A stretch of DNA of 64,000 nucleotides from G965267185 sp965267185 (GTDB lineage Bacteria; Pseudomonadota; Alphaproteobacteria; UBA6615): positions 868,001 through 932,000 of the forward strand of contig OZ253937.1 in assembly GCA_965267185.1 (NCBI GenBank), in the 5' to 3' direction. Below the pieces are notes generated by a model. It worked only from the letters and a program-made list of their open reading frames with translations, was not told the DNA's origin and searched no databases. A program made the translations under genes and the position numbers. Below are positions 40,703 through 52,008 of this stretch, one piece after another. Numbering within the stretch: position 1 is the first letter of the stretch; each line of letters begins with the position of its first letter.

Positions 40703-42088
40703 TTACTCCGCAGCTTGCGATGTAGCGCCGCGCCAGGCATCGAGATCGGCCAACGCCCGTAGGGCCATCACCTTTTTGCGTTCGCGCTTGCGTTCCTTGC
40801 GCTTTACGTCCGTCAGCATACCTTCTTCGAGCGGCGGCAACAGACCGAAATTTATGTTCATCGGCTGGAACGTGTCCGCGGCAGCGCCGCCGGTAATGTG
40901 GTTTAGCAACGCCCCGTGCGCCGTCGTCTCGGGTGGCCGGGCCGCGGCGCCGCCCAACCGCTCCGCCGCCGCAAAACGCCCGGCGAGCAATCCGGTCGCC
41001 GCGCTTTCCACATAACCTTCCACGCCGGTTACCTGACCGGCGAACCGCAACCGCGGCATTGCGTTGAGCCGCAATGTCGGGTCGAGCAAGTGCGGACTAT
41101 TCAAGAACGTGTTGCGGTGAATGCCGCCGAGGCGGGCGAACTCGGCCTTACCGAGGCCGGGGATTGAGCGGAAGATGTTCTGTTGAGCGCCGTACTTCAA
41201 CTTGGTTTGAAAGCCCACCATGTTGTAAAGCGTCCCCAGGGCGTTGTCCTGGCGCAGCTGAACAATCGCATGGGCGCGGCTGCCGGTGCGCGGATCGGTG
41301 AGGCCCACCGGCTTCATCGGACCGAAACGCAGGGTCTCGCGGCCCCGCGCTGCCATCACTTCGATCGGCAGACATCCTTCGAAATAGGGCGTCGATTTTT
41401 CCCATTCGTGGAATTCGGTCTTCTCGCCGCTCAGCAAGGCATCGATAAAGGCGTTGTACTGGTCTTCGTCGAGCGGGCAGTTGATGTAGTCCTTACCGGT
41501 GCCGGCGGGCCCGGCCTTGTCGTAGCGCGACTGGTGCCAAGCGATGTCGAAGTCGACGGAATCGGTGTGCACAATGGGCGCAATGGCGTCGAAGAAGGCG
41601 AGGTTGTCTTCACCCGTAAGCTCGACGACAGCCTCGGTCAGCGCCGGCGAGGTGAGGGGGCCCGTGGCGACGATCACCTGGTCCCATCCTGCTGGCGGCA
41701 GACCGGCGATCTCTTCCCGCGCCAAGGTAACTAACGGATGCTTCGAGAGCGTTTCGGTGACTTGTTGCGCAAAACCGTCGCGGTCGACTGCCAATGCGCC
41801 ACCCGCGGGCACGGTGTTGGCGTCGGCCGCAGCGAGAATGAGCGAGCCGAGGCGGCGCATTTCCTCGTGCAACAGGCCTACCGCATTGTAATGGACGTCG
41901 TCGGAGCGGAAGGAGTTGGAGCAAACGAGTTCGGCCAGGCGGTCGGTCTGATGGGCCTCGGTGGGCCGCACCGGGCGCATTTCGTGCAAGACCACGGGCA
42001 CGCTGGCTTGCGCAAGCTGCCAGGCCGCTTCCGACCCGGCGAGGCCGCCGCCGATAACGTGAACCGGTTGGATGTCCGTGTTCGCCAT
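40703..42088 (-). CDS. trmFO: tRNA (uracil-54,C5) methyltransferase, folate-dependent (TrmFO)
   Basis: 461 residues from the ATG at 42088; a GTG three codons upstream is the other option. The FAD-binding start VHVIGGGLAGSEAAWQLA, HEMRPVRPTEAHQTDRLAEL then VCSNSFRSDD, and CPLDEDQYNAFIDALL then YFEGCLPIEVMAARG (catalytic Cys) are TrmFO hallmarks, as is FGPMKPVGLTDPRTG. It makes ribothymidine at position 54 of tRNAs using methylenetetrahydrofolate. The C-terminal basic tail (KRKERKRERKKV) is longer than usual and suits tRNA binding. Confidence 0.96.
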   Translation of the reverse strand: MANTDIQPVHVIGGGLAGSEAAWQLAQASVPVVLHEMRPVRPTEAHQTDRLAELVCSNSFRSDDVHYNAVGLLHEEMRRLGSLILAAADANTVPAGGALAVDRDGFAQQVTETLSKHPLVTLAREEIAGLPPAGWDQVIVATGPLTSPALTEAVVELTGEDNLAFFDAIAPIVHTDSVDFDIAWHQSRYDKAGPAGTGKDYINCPLDEDQYNAFIDALLSGEKTEFHEWEKSTPYFEGCLPIEVMAARGRETLRFGPMKPVGLTDPRTGSRAHAIVQLRQDNALGTLYNMVGFQTKLKYGAQQNIFRSIPGLGKAEFARLGGIHRNTFLNSPHLLDPTLRLNAMPRLRFAGQVTGVEGYVESAATGLLAGRFAAAERLGGAAARPPETTAHGALLNHITGGAAADTFQPMNINFGLLPPLEEGMLTDVKRKERKRERKKVMALRALADLDAWRGATSQAAE

Positions 42089-42207
42089 AGCTTTCACATA
42101 GACGCCGCCTTCCGTCTTGGCAACGGCAGACCCCCGGGAAGTGAATTGACCCTGTGAAAAGCCCGTGCGACCCTAAATTGAAGATTCGCAGCTTCGAGGA
42201 GGCCATC

Positions 42208-43014
42208 ATGCACAAATGGGTCGTTGCAGCGGCGTTGTCCGCGCCTTTGGCGTTCGTTTGGGGGATAACCCCGGCTTCGGCGGATCCGCAAATGCTCGGG
42301 GTGGTGCAGACGGCCTCTGCGGTGCCGCTCCATTGCAAAAATGGCGAATGCGGCGCCGAACTCACCTCGATTTGTCTGCAGGAAGAGCGCGCGACACCCA
42401 CAACCGGTTATCGCTACTTCGCCCATAACGCCGAAACCATCGGTTTGACCGGTATTCGCCGCGACGGCAGCCGGGTGGCACTGCTCGTCGAGAATGCGCT
42501 CAACTTCTCCGCGGCGCGCGGTTATTCGGCCGTGCGCGTGAGCGTATCGGAGGAAATGTTGCGGCAGCACGATCTCGCTTCGGTGGAGATCTCGGTCGGC
42601 GAAGGACTAACCTTGGTGCCGCAGAAAAAGACCACCGACGACGATAAGTCTCTGACTGAAGGCGATATCGAACTGGGCGCCGGTCCGTTACGGCAAACCG
42701 CGACCGCCATCGTCGATCTCGACAACGACAAGGCGCATGCCAGCCAGTTGCTCGCCCGTATGATCGATGGTCTGCCGCGCGCCGGCCGCGCCAGTCTGGA
42801 GGAGCGTACGGGGCTGTGGGCATCGTCGGGCGTGCCCCACACGGCAAACCTCTCGAAACGCGGTACGCACCGGGCACGGATGACTTACAATTCGTGCTAC
42901 CGGAAGACCCGTATCGGCGATCTGACGTTGCGCCAGTGCCTGAGCGAGGCCCATGACAGTTTCATCCAGGAACTGAACCAAGATTATTGGGACGCAGTGA
43001 AGGTCGGCACCTAG
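42208..43014 (+). CDS. Exported protein of unknown function
   Basis: 268 residues from the ATG at 42208 (GAGGAGG upstream). Signal peptide HKWVVAAALSAPLAFVWGIT then PASADPQ, cleaved after ASA. The mature chain has a Cys pair (CKNGECGAELTSIC) near its start and another (SCYRKTRIGDLTLRQC) near its end, which suggests two disulfides in the periplasm. No family is recognised. It is divergent from trmFO across 119 bp and 33 bp before the LLM gene. Confidence 0.7.
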   Translation: MHKWVVAAALSAPLAFVWGITPASADPQMLGVVQTASAVPLHCKNGECGAELTSICLQEERATPTTGYRYFAHNAETIGLTGIRRDGSRVALLVENALNFSAARGYSAVRVSVSEEMLRQHDLASVEISVGEGLTLVPQKKTTDDDKSLTEGDIELGAGPLRQTATAIVDLDNDKAHASQLLARMIDGLPRAGRASLEERTGLWASSGVPHTANLSKRGTHRARMTYNSCYRKTRIGDLTLRQCLSEAHDSFIQELNQDYWDAVKVGT

Positions 43015-43047
43015 CGTACTCCCAACCCCGGCAGGGCTTTTGACACG

Positions 43048-44109
43048 ATGAAGTTCGGTTTGTTCCTTTTGCCCTGCTACCGCGAGGGCGTGGCGCCCAC
43101 CATCGGGCAGTTTTACGAAGAGCTTACCGAGATGGTGCGGTTGGCCGACCGGAGCGGCTGGGACCGCGCGTGGTTGTCGGAGCATCACTTCCACTATTAC
43201 GGTGGTGCATCGCCCAACCCGGCAGTGCTGCTGACAGCCTGGGCGCGCGAAACCCGCCAGATCCGTCTCGGCCCCGGCATATCGCTATTGCCGCTGCACA
43301 ATCCGCTGCACGTCGCCGAAGATTATGCGCTGCTCGACCAGCTTTCCGGCGGACGCCTCGATTTCGGCGTTGGCCGGGGCTATCTGCCCCATGAGTTCGA
43401 CGGCCATAGGATCGAGGGCGACGATGCGTCGGGCCTGCGCGAAGAAGCCTTCGAAATCATTACCCGTGCCTGGGCGGGGGAGACATTCAGTTATGACGGC
43501 GCGCATTTTCAGTTCCCCAAACTGAACGTGCATCCGTTGCCATTGCAGAACCCGGTGCCTATCTGGATCGCCTGTTCGCGCACCCGCGACAGCTTTGACT
43601 GGACCGGCCGCAACGGCTTCCACATCATGATGAACCAGTATCCGATCTCGCCGAAAGAGACGCAGGAACGCTTCCAATGGTACCTCGACGCCTGGGACAC
43701 TGCCGGCCATAGCCCGGCCAATCGCCAGGCGATGATGTCGGTGTTCATGCACATCGCCGATACCGAGGAGCAGGCGATCGCCGAGGCCAGGCGCGCCGTG
43801 CAGGAACACGCAAATCTATTCCGGCTGCTCTTCCAGGGTGACCAGTGGAACGAGGACTATGCGGGCGACGAGAGCGTGTTCGAGTTCCTCGCGCCGGACG
43901 GCGACATCGTCAAAATGTTCCGCGAGCGCACGCTGATCGGCACCGCCGACCAGGTTATCGAGCGCATCGAACGTTACCGGGAGATCGGCTTTACCGAACT
44001 CTCGTTCCTCATCCGCACCGGCGAGCTGTCGCACGCCCAGGCGATGGCGACGATGGAGCGGTTCAACGCCGACGTGATGCCGGCATTCCGCGGCCGCGCG
44101 GCGGCTTAA
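43048..44109 (+). CDS. LLM-class flavin-dependent oxidoreductase
   Basis: 353 residues, luciferase-like monooxygenase fold: MKFGLFLLPCYREG, WDRAWLSEHHFHYYGGASPN (the family EHHF motif), RLGPGISLLPLHNPLHVAED then YALLDQLSGGRLDFGVGRGY, and PVWIACSRT. Such enzymes use reduced FMN to oxidise aldehydes, alkanesulfonates or similar compounds. Partner flavin reductase and substrate are not indicated locally. A small exported protein lies 33 bp upstream. Confidence 0.88.
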   Translation: MKFGLFLLPCYREGVAPTIGQFYEELTEMVRLADRSGWDRAWLSEHHFHYYGGASPNPAVLLTAWARETRQIRLGPGISLLPLHNPLHVAEDYALLDQLSGGRLDFGVGRGYLPHEFDGHRIEGDDASGLREEAFEIITRAWAGETFSYDGAHFQFPKLNVHPLPLQNPVPIWIACSRTRDSFDWTGRNGFHIMMNQYPISPKETQERFQWYLDAWDTAGHSPANRQAMMSVFMHIADTEEQAIAEARRAVQEHANLFRLLFQGDQWNEDYAGDESVFEFLAPDGDIVKMFRERTLIGTADQVIERIERYREIGFTELSFLIRTGELSHAQAMATMERFNADVMPAFRGRAAA

Positions 44110-44116
44110 CGATCGG

Positions 44117-44404
44117 TTACAGTCCGGGGACGAGCAGCAGCTTGTCGTTGGCGGCCTCGAAACGGATCGGCAGAATTTCCTGATATTCCGGCGAATTGTA
44201 CCAAGCCCGCGCGGACTCGACGTCGGGGAACTCCAGCACCACGACCCGTTGCGGGTTCCAGTCGCCCTCGATGACCTCGGGGTCGGGCGCCGAAACGATC
44301 GCTTTACCGCCATAGGCGGCGAGGGTATCGCGCACCTTACTGCCGTACTCCTGCATCCGTTCCGGATTGTGGACGTTGGAATCCACGATGATGTAAGCCG
44401 CCAT
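44117..44404 (-). CDS. DUF1330 domain protein
   Basis: 95 residues from the ATG at 44404: AAYIIVDSNVHNPERMQEYG, IEGDWNPQRVVVLEFPDVES then ARAWYNSPEYQEILPIR. These are DUF1330 landmarks. It is a small ferredoxin-like fold protein, related to dimeric alpha-beta barrel proteins, with no known function. It is convergent with the LLM gene (7 bp) and divergent from the HpaB-type gene. Confidence 0.9.
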   Translation of the reverse strand: MAAYIIVDSNVHNPERMQEYGSKVRDTLAAYGGKAIVSAPDPEVIEGDWNPQRVVVLEFPDVESARAWYNSPEYQEILPIRFEAANDKLLLVPGL

Positions 44405-44543
44405 TCGATCTCTCCTGTGGGCTGGTTGTTGCGGGCAATCTAACCGTAAGCCGGGGCGCGAACCAGCGCCGTAGCGACTGTCTGTCAAAAGCTACCGGTG
44501 ACGTTACACTGGCGGCCGAAGCGGCGGCGGGGAGTGAAAAAGA

Positions 44544-46055
44544 ATGTCCACTGGATACTCGGGCGACAAGCGGTTTCCGGGCGGATTGCGCACGGGCGAA
44601 CAGTATATCGACGGTATCAAGAACGATGGCCGCCGCGTGTACATCGACGGCGAAGAGGTCGGTGACGTGACCACGCATCCGGCGTTCTGTGAGGCGGTCC
44701 GTTCGATCGCCGAGCTATTTGATATCGCCAGTGATCCGGCCAGCCGCGACCTCATGACTTTCCAATCGCCGGCGATCGAAGAGCCCGTCAACCGGATTTG
44801 GCAACTACCCCGGTCGGAGGCCGACTTGCACGCGCGGCGCGGCGCGATCGCGCGCTGGTCGGAAGCGACGTTCGGCTTGATGGGCCGCAGCCCCGATCAT
44901 GTCGCCGGTTTTTTCACCGGTTGGGCGATGGCGCCCGAGGTGTTCGCGCGCAACGGCGCGAACGAGCACGCCGACAATCTCATGCGTTTCTTCGAGTTCC
45001 TGCGCGACCGAGATGTTTTCGTGACCTACACCATCGTGCCACCGCAGATCGACCGCTCCAAACCGATGCATCAACAAGAACCCGCCGATCTCTACGCCGG
45101 CGTTGTCGATGAGCGCGACGACGGTATCGTCATTCGCGGCGCGCAAATGCTGGGTACCGGCACCGCGCTGTCCGACTATCTTTGCCTGAGCCAGGTGACG
45201 CCGGTCCGGCCCGGCGACGAGAACCACGCCATCAACGTTGCCGTCGCTTGCAATGCACCGGGCATGAAAATCTACTCGCGGCGGTCCTACGCGGCAGGGG
45301 CGAGCAGCACCTTCGACTATCCGCTGGCGTCCCGGTTCGATGAAACCGACTCCCTCGTGGTGTTCGACGACGTGCTGGTGCCGTGGGAACAGGTGTTCGT
45401 CTACAAAGATATCGAAATTTGCCGCGACCAATGGTGGGATACCGGCTCCCATGCCATGGGCAACCATCAGGCGCAGATACGCCTGTGCTCCAAGCTGCAG
45501 TTCTTGATGGGACTGGCCAAGCGGATCGCCGAGATGAACGGCGTCGCCGGTGTTCCGGCGGTGCAGACACTGCTCGGCGATATGGCGAGCTACGCGGCAA
45601 TGCTCGAAGGTCTGGTCGAAGCGCAGATAGCGACCTGTACGGCCAATGCTAACGGCTTCGTAGAGCCCGGGCGCCAGGCCCTTTACGCCGCTATCGTTCT
45701 GCAGGCCGAGGTCTATCCCAAGATGCTCAATTTAATGCGCGAGCTGTGCGGTGGCGGCGTCATTCAACTGCCGTCGAGCGCCCGAGACTTCGAAAACCCA
45801 GACATTCGGACCGACATCGAGCGTTATGTCCAGTCGCCGGGTTATAGCGGCGAAGAGCGGGTCAAGCTGATGAAGCTTGCCTGGGACCTCATCGGGTCGG
45901 AGTTCGCCGGCCGTCACGAGCAATACGAGAAGTTCTATGCCGGGCCGCCCTTTGTGGTGAAGACGCGCATGTATCAAGCCTATGACTTCGACAAAAGCCA
46001 GGCATTGGTCGACGCGGCATTGGCGGGCTATGACCTGGCTGGACGCCGCGACTGA
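44544..46055 (+). CDS. HpaB-type flavin monooxygenase (4-hydroxyphenylacetate 3-hydroxylase family)
   Basis: 503 residues. The N-terminus GLRTGEQYIDGIKNDGRRVY and the core GRSPDHVAGFFTGWAM, THAxx-like DVFVTYTIVPPQIDRSKPM, RSYAAGASSTFDYPLASRFD then ETDSLVVFDDVLVPWEQVFV match the HpaB/PvcC family, which adds oxygen ortho to phenols or opens 4-hydroxybutyryl-type substrates with FADH2. Proof of the substrate is lacking. No HpaC reductase is adjacent. It is followed tail-to-tail by the CYTH-CHAD gene (12 bp). Confidence 0.85.
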   Translation: MSTGYSGDKRFPGGLRTGEQYIDGIKNDGRRVYIDGEEVGDVTTHPAFCEAVRSIAELFDIASDPASRDLMTFQSPAIEEPVNRIWQLPRSEADLHARRGAIARWSEATFGLMGRSPDHVAGFFTGWAMAPEVFARNGANEHADNLMRFFEFLRDRDVFVTYTIVPPQIDRSKPMHQQEPADLYAGVVDERDDGIVIRGAQMLGTGTALSDYLCLSQVTPVRPGDENHAINVAVACNAPGMKIYSRRSYAAGASSTFDYPLASRFDETDSLVVFDDVLVPWEQVFVYKDIEICRDQWWDTGSHAMGNHQAQIRLCSKLQFLMGLAKRIAEMNGVAGVPAVQTLLGDMASYAAMLEGLVEAQIATCTANANGFVEPGRQALYAAIVLQAEVYPKMLNLMRELCGGGVIQLPSSARDFENPDIRTDIERYVQSPGYSGEERVKLMKLAWDLIGSEFAGRHEQYEKFYAGPPFVVKTRMYQAYDFDKSQALVDAALAGYDLAGRRD

Positions 46056-46067
46056 GTGAAAACCCTA

Positions 46068-47681
46068 TTAGGGCTTGCGGGTGCGTTTCCAAAACGGTTT
46101 GCGCGCCGCGAACACTTCCCATTCCGCCAAGAGGCTCGGGCCGCCACGTTTGGCCCGCGCCGTACACCAGCCAACCACCAAGCCCACCGACCGGATGATG
46201 GCGTCGTGTGAGGGATGGGCGAAGGCCTGGTAGACCACCGTTTCGAGCTGCCGCTCGGTAATGGCGAGGTCGTTGAGATCGCCCAACGTATCCTGGAGTT
46301 GCGACAGATCGCCGATCATGGCGCGCGATTTTTTGCGGTCGTAAAGCGACGCGAAAAACTCCGAGGCGTAGCGCAATTTCTTGATCGAGATGCGCAGCTT
46401 GTGGCGCTTCTCCGGCGTTGCCGCCGCCAAGTTGCGGCCCTGTTTGAGAAGTTTACGGTGCCGCTGCTGGAGCAAGGTATCGGCGAACGCCTTTAGCGGG
46501 GCACCAAGAATCTCCTGCCGGGTGGCGCTATTCGTCTCGCGCCAGGCCGCTTCATCGAGCCAGCGACTGAAATTCAGCACGAACGTGGTGTAACGGGGCG
46601 AACGGATTGCCTCACGCGCGCTTTCGTAATTGCGCGCCCGCGCGCGTTCGCACTGCTCGCGGAGCGCCGCCAAAGATGCGTCGCCGGGCCGCCGTTCTTC
46701 GAGCGGCACCAGCACTTCTTCGAGAAACACATCCCAGTTTCGTGCCGCGCCCAGCGCGCTGGCTGCCCAACGCGCCTCTTGCCTTAGCCAGCCGGCCTGC
46801 ATCACCGGCAAGACACCGCCGAACAGGGTGAACGCGGAGCGTAACCGGCGCAGCGCCACCCGCATTTGATGCACGCCTTCCGGGTGGTTGCTATGGAGGA
46901 CCGCGGGCTCGTTCGCCATCCAGTGGCTGAAACAGCTCTCGAATACGGCGGATATGCCCTCATCTACCGTCGTTTTGCGGGAGAAGCGAAGCTTCTTCGC
47001 TTTACGCCAGCGCGGCGGCTCACCAGTGAACAACGCGTAGGCCCGTTCCGCCTTACTGCGCAGCTCCACTTGCAACGGCGTTTCGTCGTGTAGGTCGAGC
47101 GCCAGCGCGTAGAGCGCCTGCTTGTTGCCCTTCAACAGCTCAAGTTCGATTTCGGCGGCCGGTTCGGAGCGGTCTCCAGCTTCCAGGGTGCCCCGGTCGA
47201 GCGCGATTTCGACGATGGCGACGTCGCCGTCATAGGGGTACCCGATAACCCTGGTTTCCCGCCGGATCGAGGTGCGGCAGGTTTCTACCAACTCGTCGGC
47301 AACGAGATGACCCAGCACTGCGTGCGCCTGGCTATCCATCACCCAATCGGGGCGCGGCGCTAGATCGGGGACGACAGTATCCCATTCGAGGCGGTCGAGC
47401 GTGCCGGCGGCAGCGCCGCGCGTCTTGATGGTCTGGATGAAGCGGTCGCCCTCTTTGCGTACCCGCAGGCTGACGCCGCGCTTCTGCAATTGCAGGTCCG
47501 CCGTGTCGTAATAGGCGGCATCGAGATGCTGCGCGCCGACAAGGCCGGGAATGCCGCCGGCCAGCAGAGGCGATTCAAGCAGTTGATCCACCGCTTCGGG
47601 CGTGGTGCGCAGCTTGAGTTCGATCTCGCGGTTAATCGCCGTGCTTGGCTCCGGGCCTTTGTAAGTACCTTTGAGGTCCAC
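46068..47681 (-). CDS. CYTH and CHAD domain protein
   Basis: 537 residues from a GTG. The CYTH domain (about 17-215) has NREIELKLRTT (the ExExK motif of inorganic triphosphatases), RVRKEGDRFIQTIKTRG and ELELLKGNKQALYALALDLH. The CHAD domain (about 240-525) carries EGVHQMRVALRRLRSAFTLF and PEKRHKLRISIKKLRYASEF, the conserved His/Arg/Lys pattern that binds polyphosphate. It probably hydrolyses or binds polyphosphate in the cytoplasm. Two palindromes sit between this gene and the upstream DCC gene. Confidence 0.92.
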   Translation of the reverse strand: MDLKGTYKGPEPSTAINREIELKLRTTPEAVDQLLESPLLAGGIPGLVGAQHLDAAYYDTADLQLQKRGVSLRVRKEGDRFIQTIKTRGAAAGTLDRLEWDTVVPDLAPRPDWVMDSQAHAVLGHLVADELVETCRTSIRRETRVIGYPYDGDVAIVEIALDRGTLEAGDRSEPAAEIELELLKGNKQALYALALDLHDETPLQVELRSKAERAYALFTGEPPRWRKAKKLRFSRKTTVDEGISAVFESCFSHWMANEPAVLHSNHPEGVHQMRVALRRLRSAFTLFGGVLPVMQAGWLRQEARWAASALGAARNWDVFLEEVLVPLEERRPGDASLAALREQCERARARNYESAREAIRSPRYTTFVLNFSRWLDEAAWRETNSATRQEILGAPLKAFADTLLQQRHRKLLKQGRNLAAATPEKRHKLRISIKKLRYASEFFASLYDRKKSRAMIGDLSQLQDTLGDLNDLAITERQLETVVYQAFAHPSHDAIIRSVGLVVGWCTARAKRGGPSLLAEWEVFAARKPFWKRTRKP

Positions 47682-47795
47682 TTCGGATACCTTTCGAGGG
47701 TCGGCCTCGCCAATAGTCGGCGAGCCGAAAACGCCAGCGTTTCCCCAGAGGCCTAATCTGGCAATTCCATGCCGATAAATAAACCGCCCGGCGCG

Positions 47796-47827
47796 TTTTG
47801 CCGCGGCAAAATTAGGAAATAATTTCC
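47796..47827. promoter_or_regulatory. Two adjacent palindromes upstream of the CYTH-CHAD gene
   Basis: TTTTGCCGCGGCAAAA (47796-47811) is a perfect 16-bp palindrome. GGAAAT-A-ATTTCC (47815-47827) is a perfect 13-bp one. They lie 3 bp apart in the 178-bp gap after the DCC stop and may be an operator for the CYTH-CHAD gene. No long T-run supports a terminator. Confidence 0.4.
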
Positions 47828-47859
47828 GGTATGGTTAACCCAGTACGCCCGAGTCCCAC

Positions 47860-48228
47860 CTACCAGCGGCCCTTGCGGCGGTTCCAGGCGTAGAGACGGT
47901 CGGCAAACCAGTCATAAAACCCGCGCGCGATGGCGCGCAGAACCGGTTGCGAGATCAGCCAGCCGAGCCAGCGCCGCCGTGGTGTCATCCGCCACAGAAC
48001 GGCAGCCGCGTCGGCGCCGCGGTGCAGAATGCCGTTCTCGTCACGCACGTAAAAATGGCGGCGCACATCGTCCAGAGTGAGATCATCTTCGGCCAAGGCG
48101 TCGGGCGCTTCGGTCATGTCGGTGAACGCGGCTTCGTCGGCCACGCCAGCTTTTTCTAGGTGGCCGCGCTGCTCATCCATACCCGCGCGGCAGACCGGAC
48201 ACGCGCTGTTGTAGAAAACTTCGACCAG
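47860..48228 (-). CDS. DCC-type (DUF393) thiol-disulfide oxidoreductase-like protein, CTG start likely
   Basis: 122 residues if it starts at the CTG at 48228. The first ATG (48180) would drop the DUF393 motif YNSACPVC that lies in the same frame 20 or so bases earlier. Upstream in frame is the uvrA TGA itself, so only ACG, AGA, AGC, CGC and CTG codons are available. The rest reads DLTLDDVRRHFYVRDENGIL then HRGADAAAVLWR, as in DUF393. These proteins have a thioredoxin-like CxxC and often a role in envelope thiol chemistry. CTG is inferred; a sequencing error or ATG start remains possible. Confidence 0.65.
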   Translation of the reverse strand: MVEVFYNSACPVCRAGMDEQRGHLEKAGVADEAAFTDMTEAPDALAEDDLTLDDVRRHFYVRDENGILHRGADAAAVLWRMTPRRRWLGWLISQPVLRAIARGFYDWFADRLYAWNRRKGRW

Positions 48229-48240
48229 GCGGCTTCTCGT

Positions 48241-51099
<2,859 letters not shown>

Positions 51100-51232
51100 T
51101 GCTCTATGACGGTAGGCGTGACGGTAGCTTGATCTCGGGCAACTCAGCGACGCGCCGCTGCCAGGTTGAGTGCACCCTTATCATGGTGTCGGATACTACG
51201 AAATGGGAGTCTCTATAGACTACTTGTAATGA

Positions 51233-51247
51233 GAACAAAACAAGAAT
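51233..51247. promoter_or_regulatory. Candidate LexA (SOS) box between uvrA and ssb
   Basis: GAAC-AAAACAA-GAAT has the alphaproteobacterial LexA spacing GAAC-N7-GAAC with one mismatch. It lies 133 bp before uvrA and 143 bp before ssb in their 291-bp divergent gap. SOS control of uvrA and ssb from a shared gap is known in E. coli. The rest of the gap shows no gene. Confidence 0.45.
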
Positions 51248-51390
51248 ATTGTGCGTGGATAACGGGGACAAGTCGCCGTCATGCTTGCTTGTGAGGCTGC
51301 GGGGCCGTGTGCGAGGGTGGCAGCCATCTTGCGGGCGGCGGAATTGCCCCCCTCAACAATAATCGGGCCCAATAGTTAGGAGAGACACCG

Positions 51391-51870
51391 ATGTCAGGCA
51401 GCGTCAACAAGGTCATTTTAGTCGGAAATCTGGGCCGCGATCCGGAGATTCGCTCGCTTAATTCCGGCGACCGGGTGTGCAATTTGTCCTTGGCGACGTC
51501 CGAACGCTGGAAAGACCGCAACACCGGCGAGCAGCAGGAACGCACCGAATGGCATCGGGTGGTGATCTTCGATCAACGGCTGGTCGAGGTCTGCGAGAAA
51601 TACGTCAAAAAAGGCTCGAAACTGTTCATCGAAGGGCAATTGCAGACGCGCAAATGGACCGACCAGCAGGGCGTCGAGAAATACACCACTGAAGTGGTGC
51701 TGCAACGCTTCCGCGGCGAGTTGACCATGCTCGATAGCCGCAACAGCGGCGGCGGATACGAGGCCGGTCAAGGTGGCGATCCGGGGTATGGACAAGCCAC
51801 AATGGCGGCGGCCGGCGTGAGCGGCGGGGGCAGCTCAGGCGGCGATTTAGACGACGAAATTCCGTTCTAG
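51391..51870 (+). CDS. ssb: Single-stranded DNA-binding protein
   Basis: 159 residues. The OB-fold (1-110) starts MSGSVNKVILVGNLGRDPEI, with TSERWKDRNTGEQQERTEWH then RVVIFDQRLVEV and GSKLFIEGQLQTRKWTDQQG. A Gly-rich linker leads to the acidic tip DLDDEIPF, which recruits repair and replication partners. It is a tetrameric ssDNA binder. AGGAGAG precedes the start. The gene is divergent from uvrA. Confidence 0.98.
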   Translation: MSGSVNKVILVGNLGRDPEIRSLNSGDRVCNLSLATSERWKDRNTGEQQERTEWHRVVIFDQRLVEVCEKYVKKGSKLFIEGQLQTRKWTDQQGVEKYTTEVVLQRFRGELTMLDSRNSGGGYEAGQGGDPGYGQATMAAAGVSGGGSSGGDLDDEIPF

Positions 51871-51971
51871 TCACGTCTTAGAAATATTTTTTATCTCATT
51901 GATAACCAAAGTAAAATTTTAGAGAAATTTCACTATTTGATAGAATAGGGGGCAAAACAGCCTATATATCG

Positions 51972-51988
51972 TGGTGATACTATCACCA
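51972..51988. promoter_or_regulatory. Perfect 17-bp palindrome before qmcA-nfeD
   Basis: TGGTGATA-C-TATCACCA lies 20 bp before the qmcA start and 9 bp before its AAGGGGG ribosome site, following an AT-rich stretch (51880-51970). It is a candidate repressor operator; no regulator is named. Confidence 0.5.
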
Positions 51989-52008
51989 ACCACAAGGGGG
52001 CTATAGGC

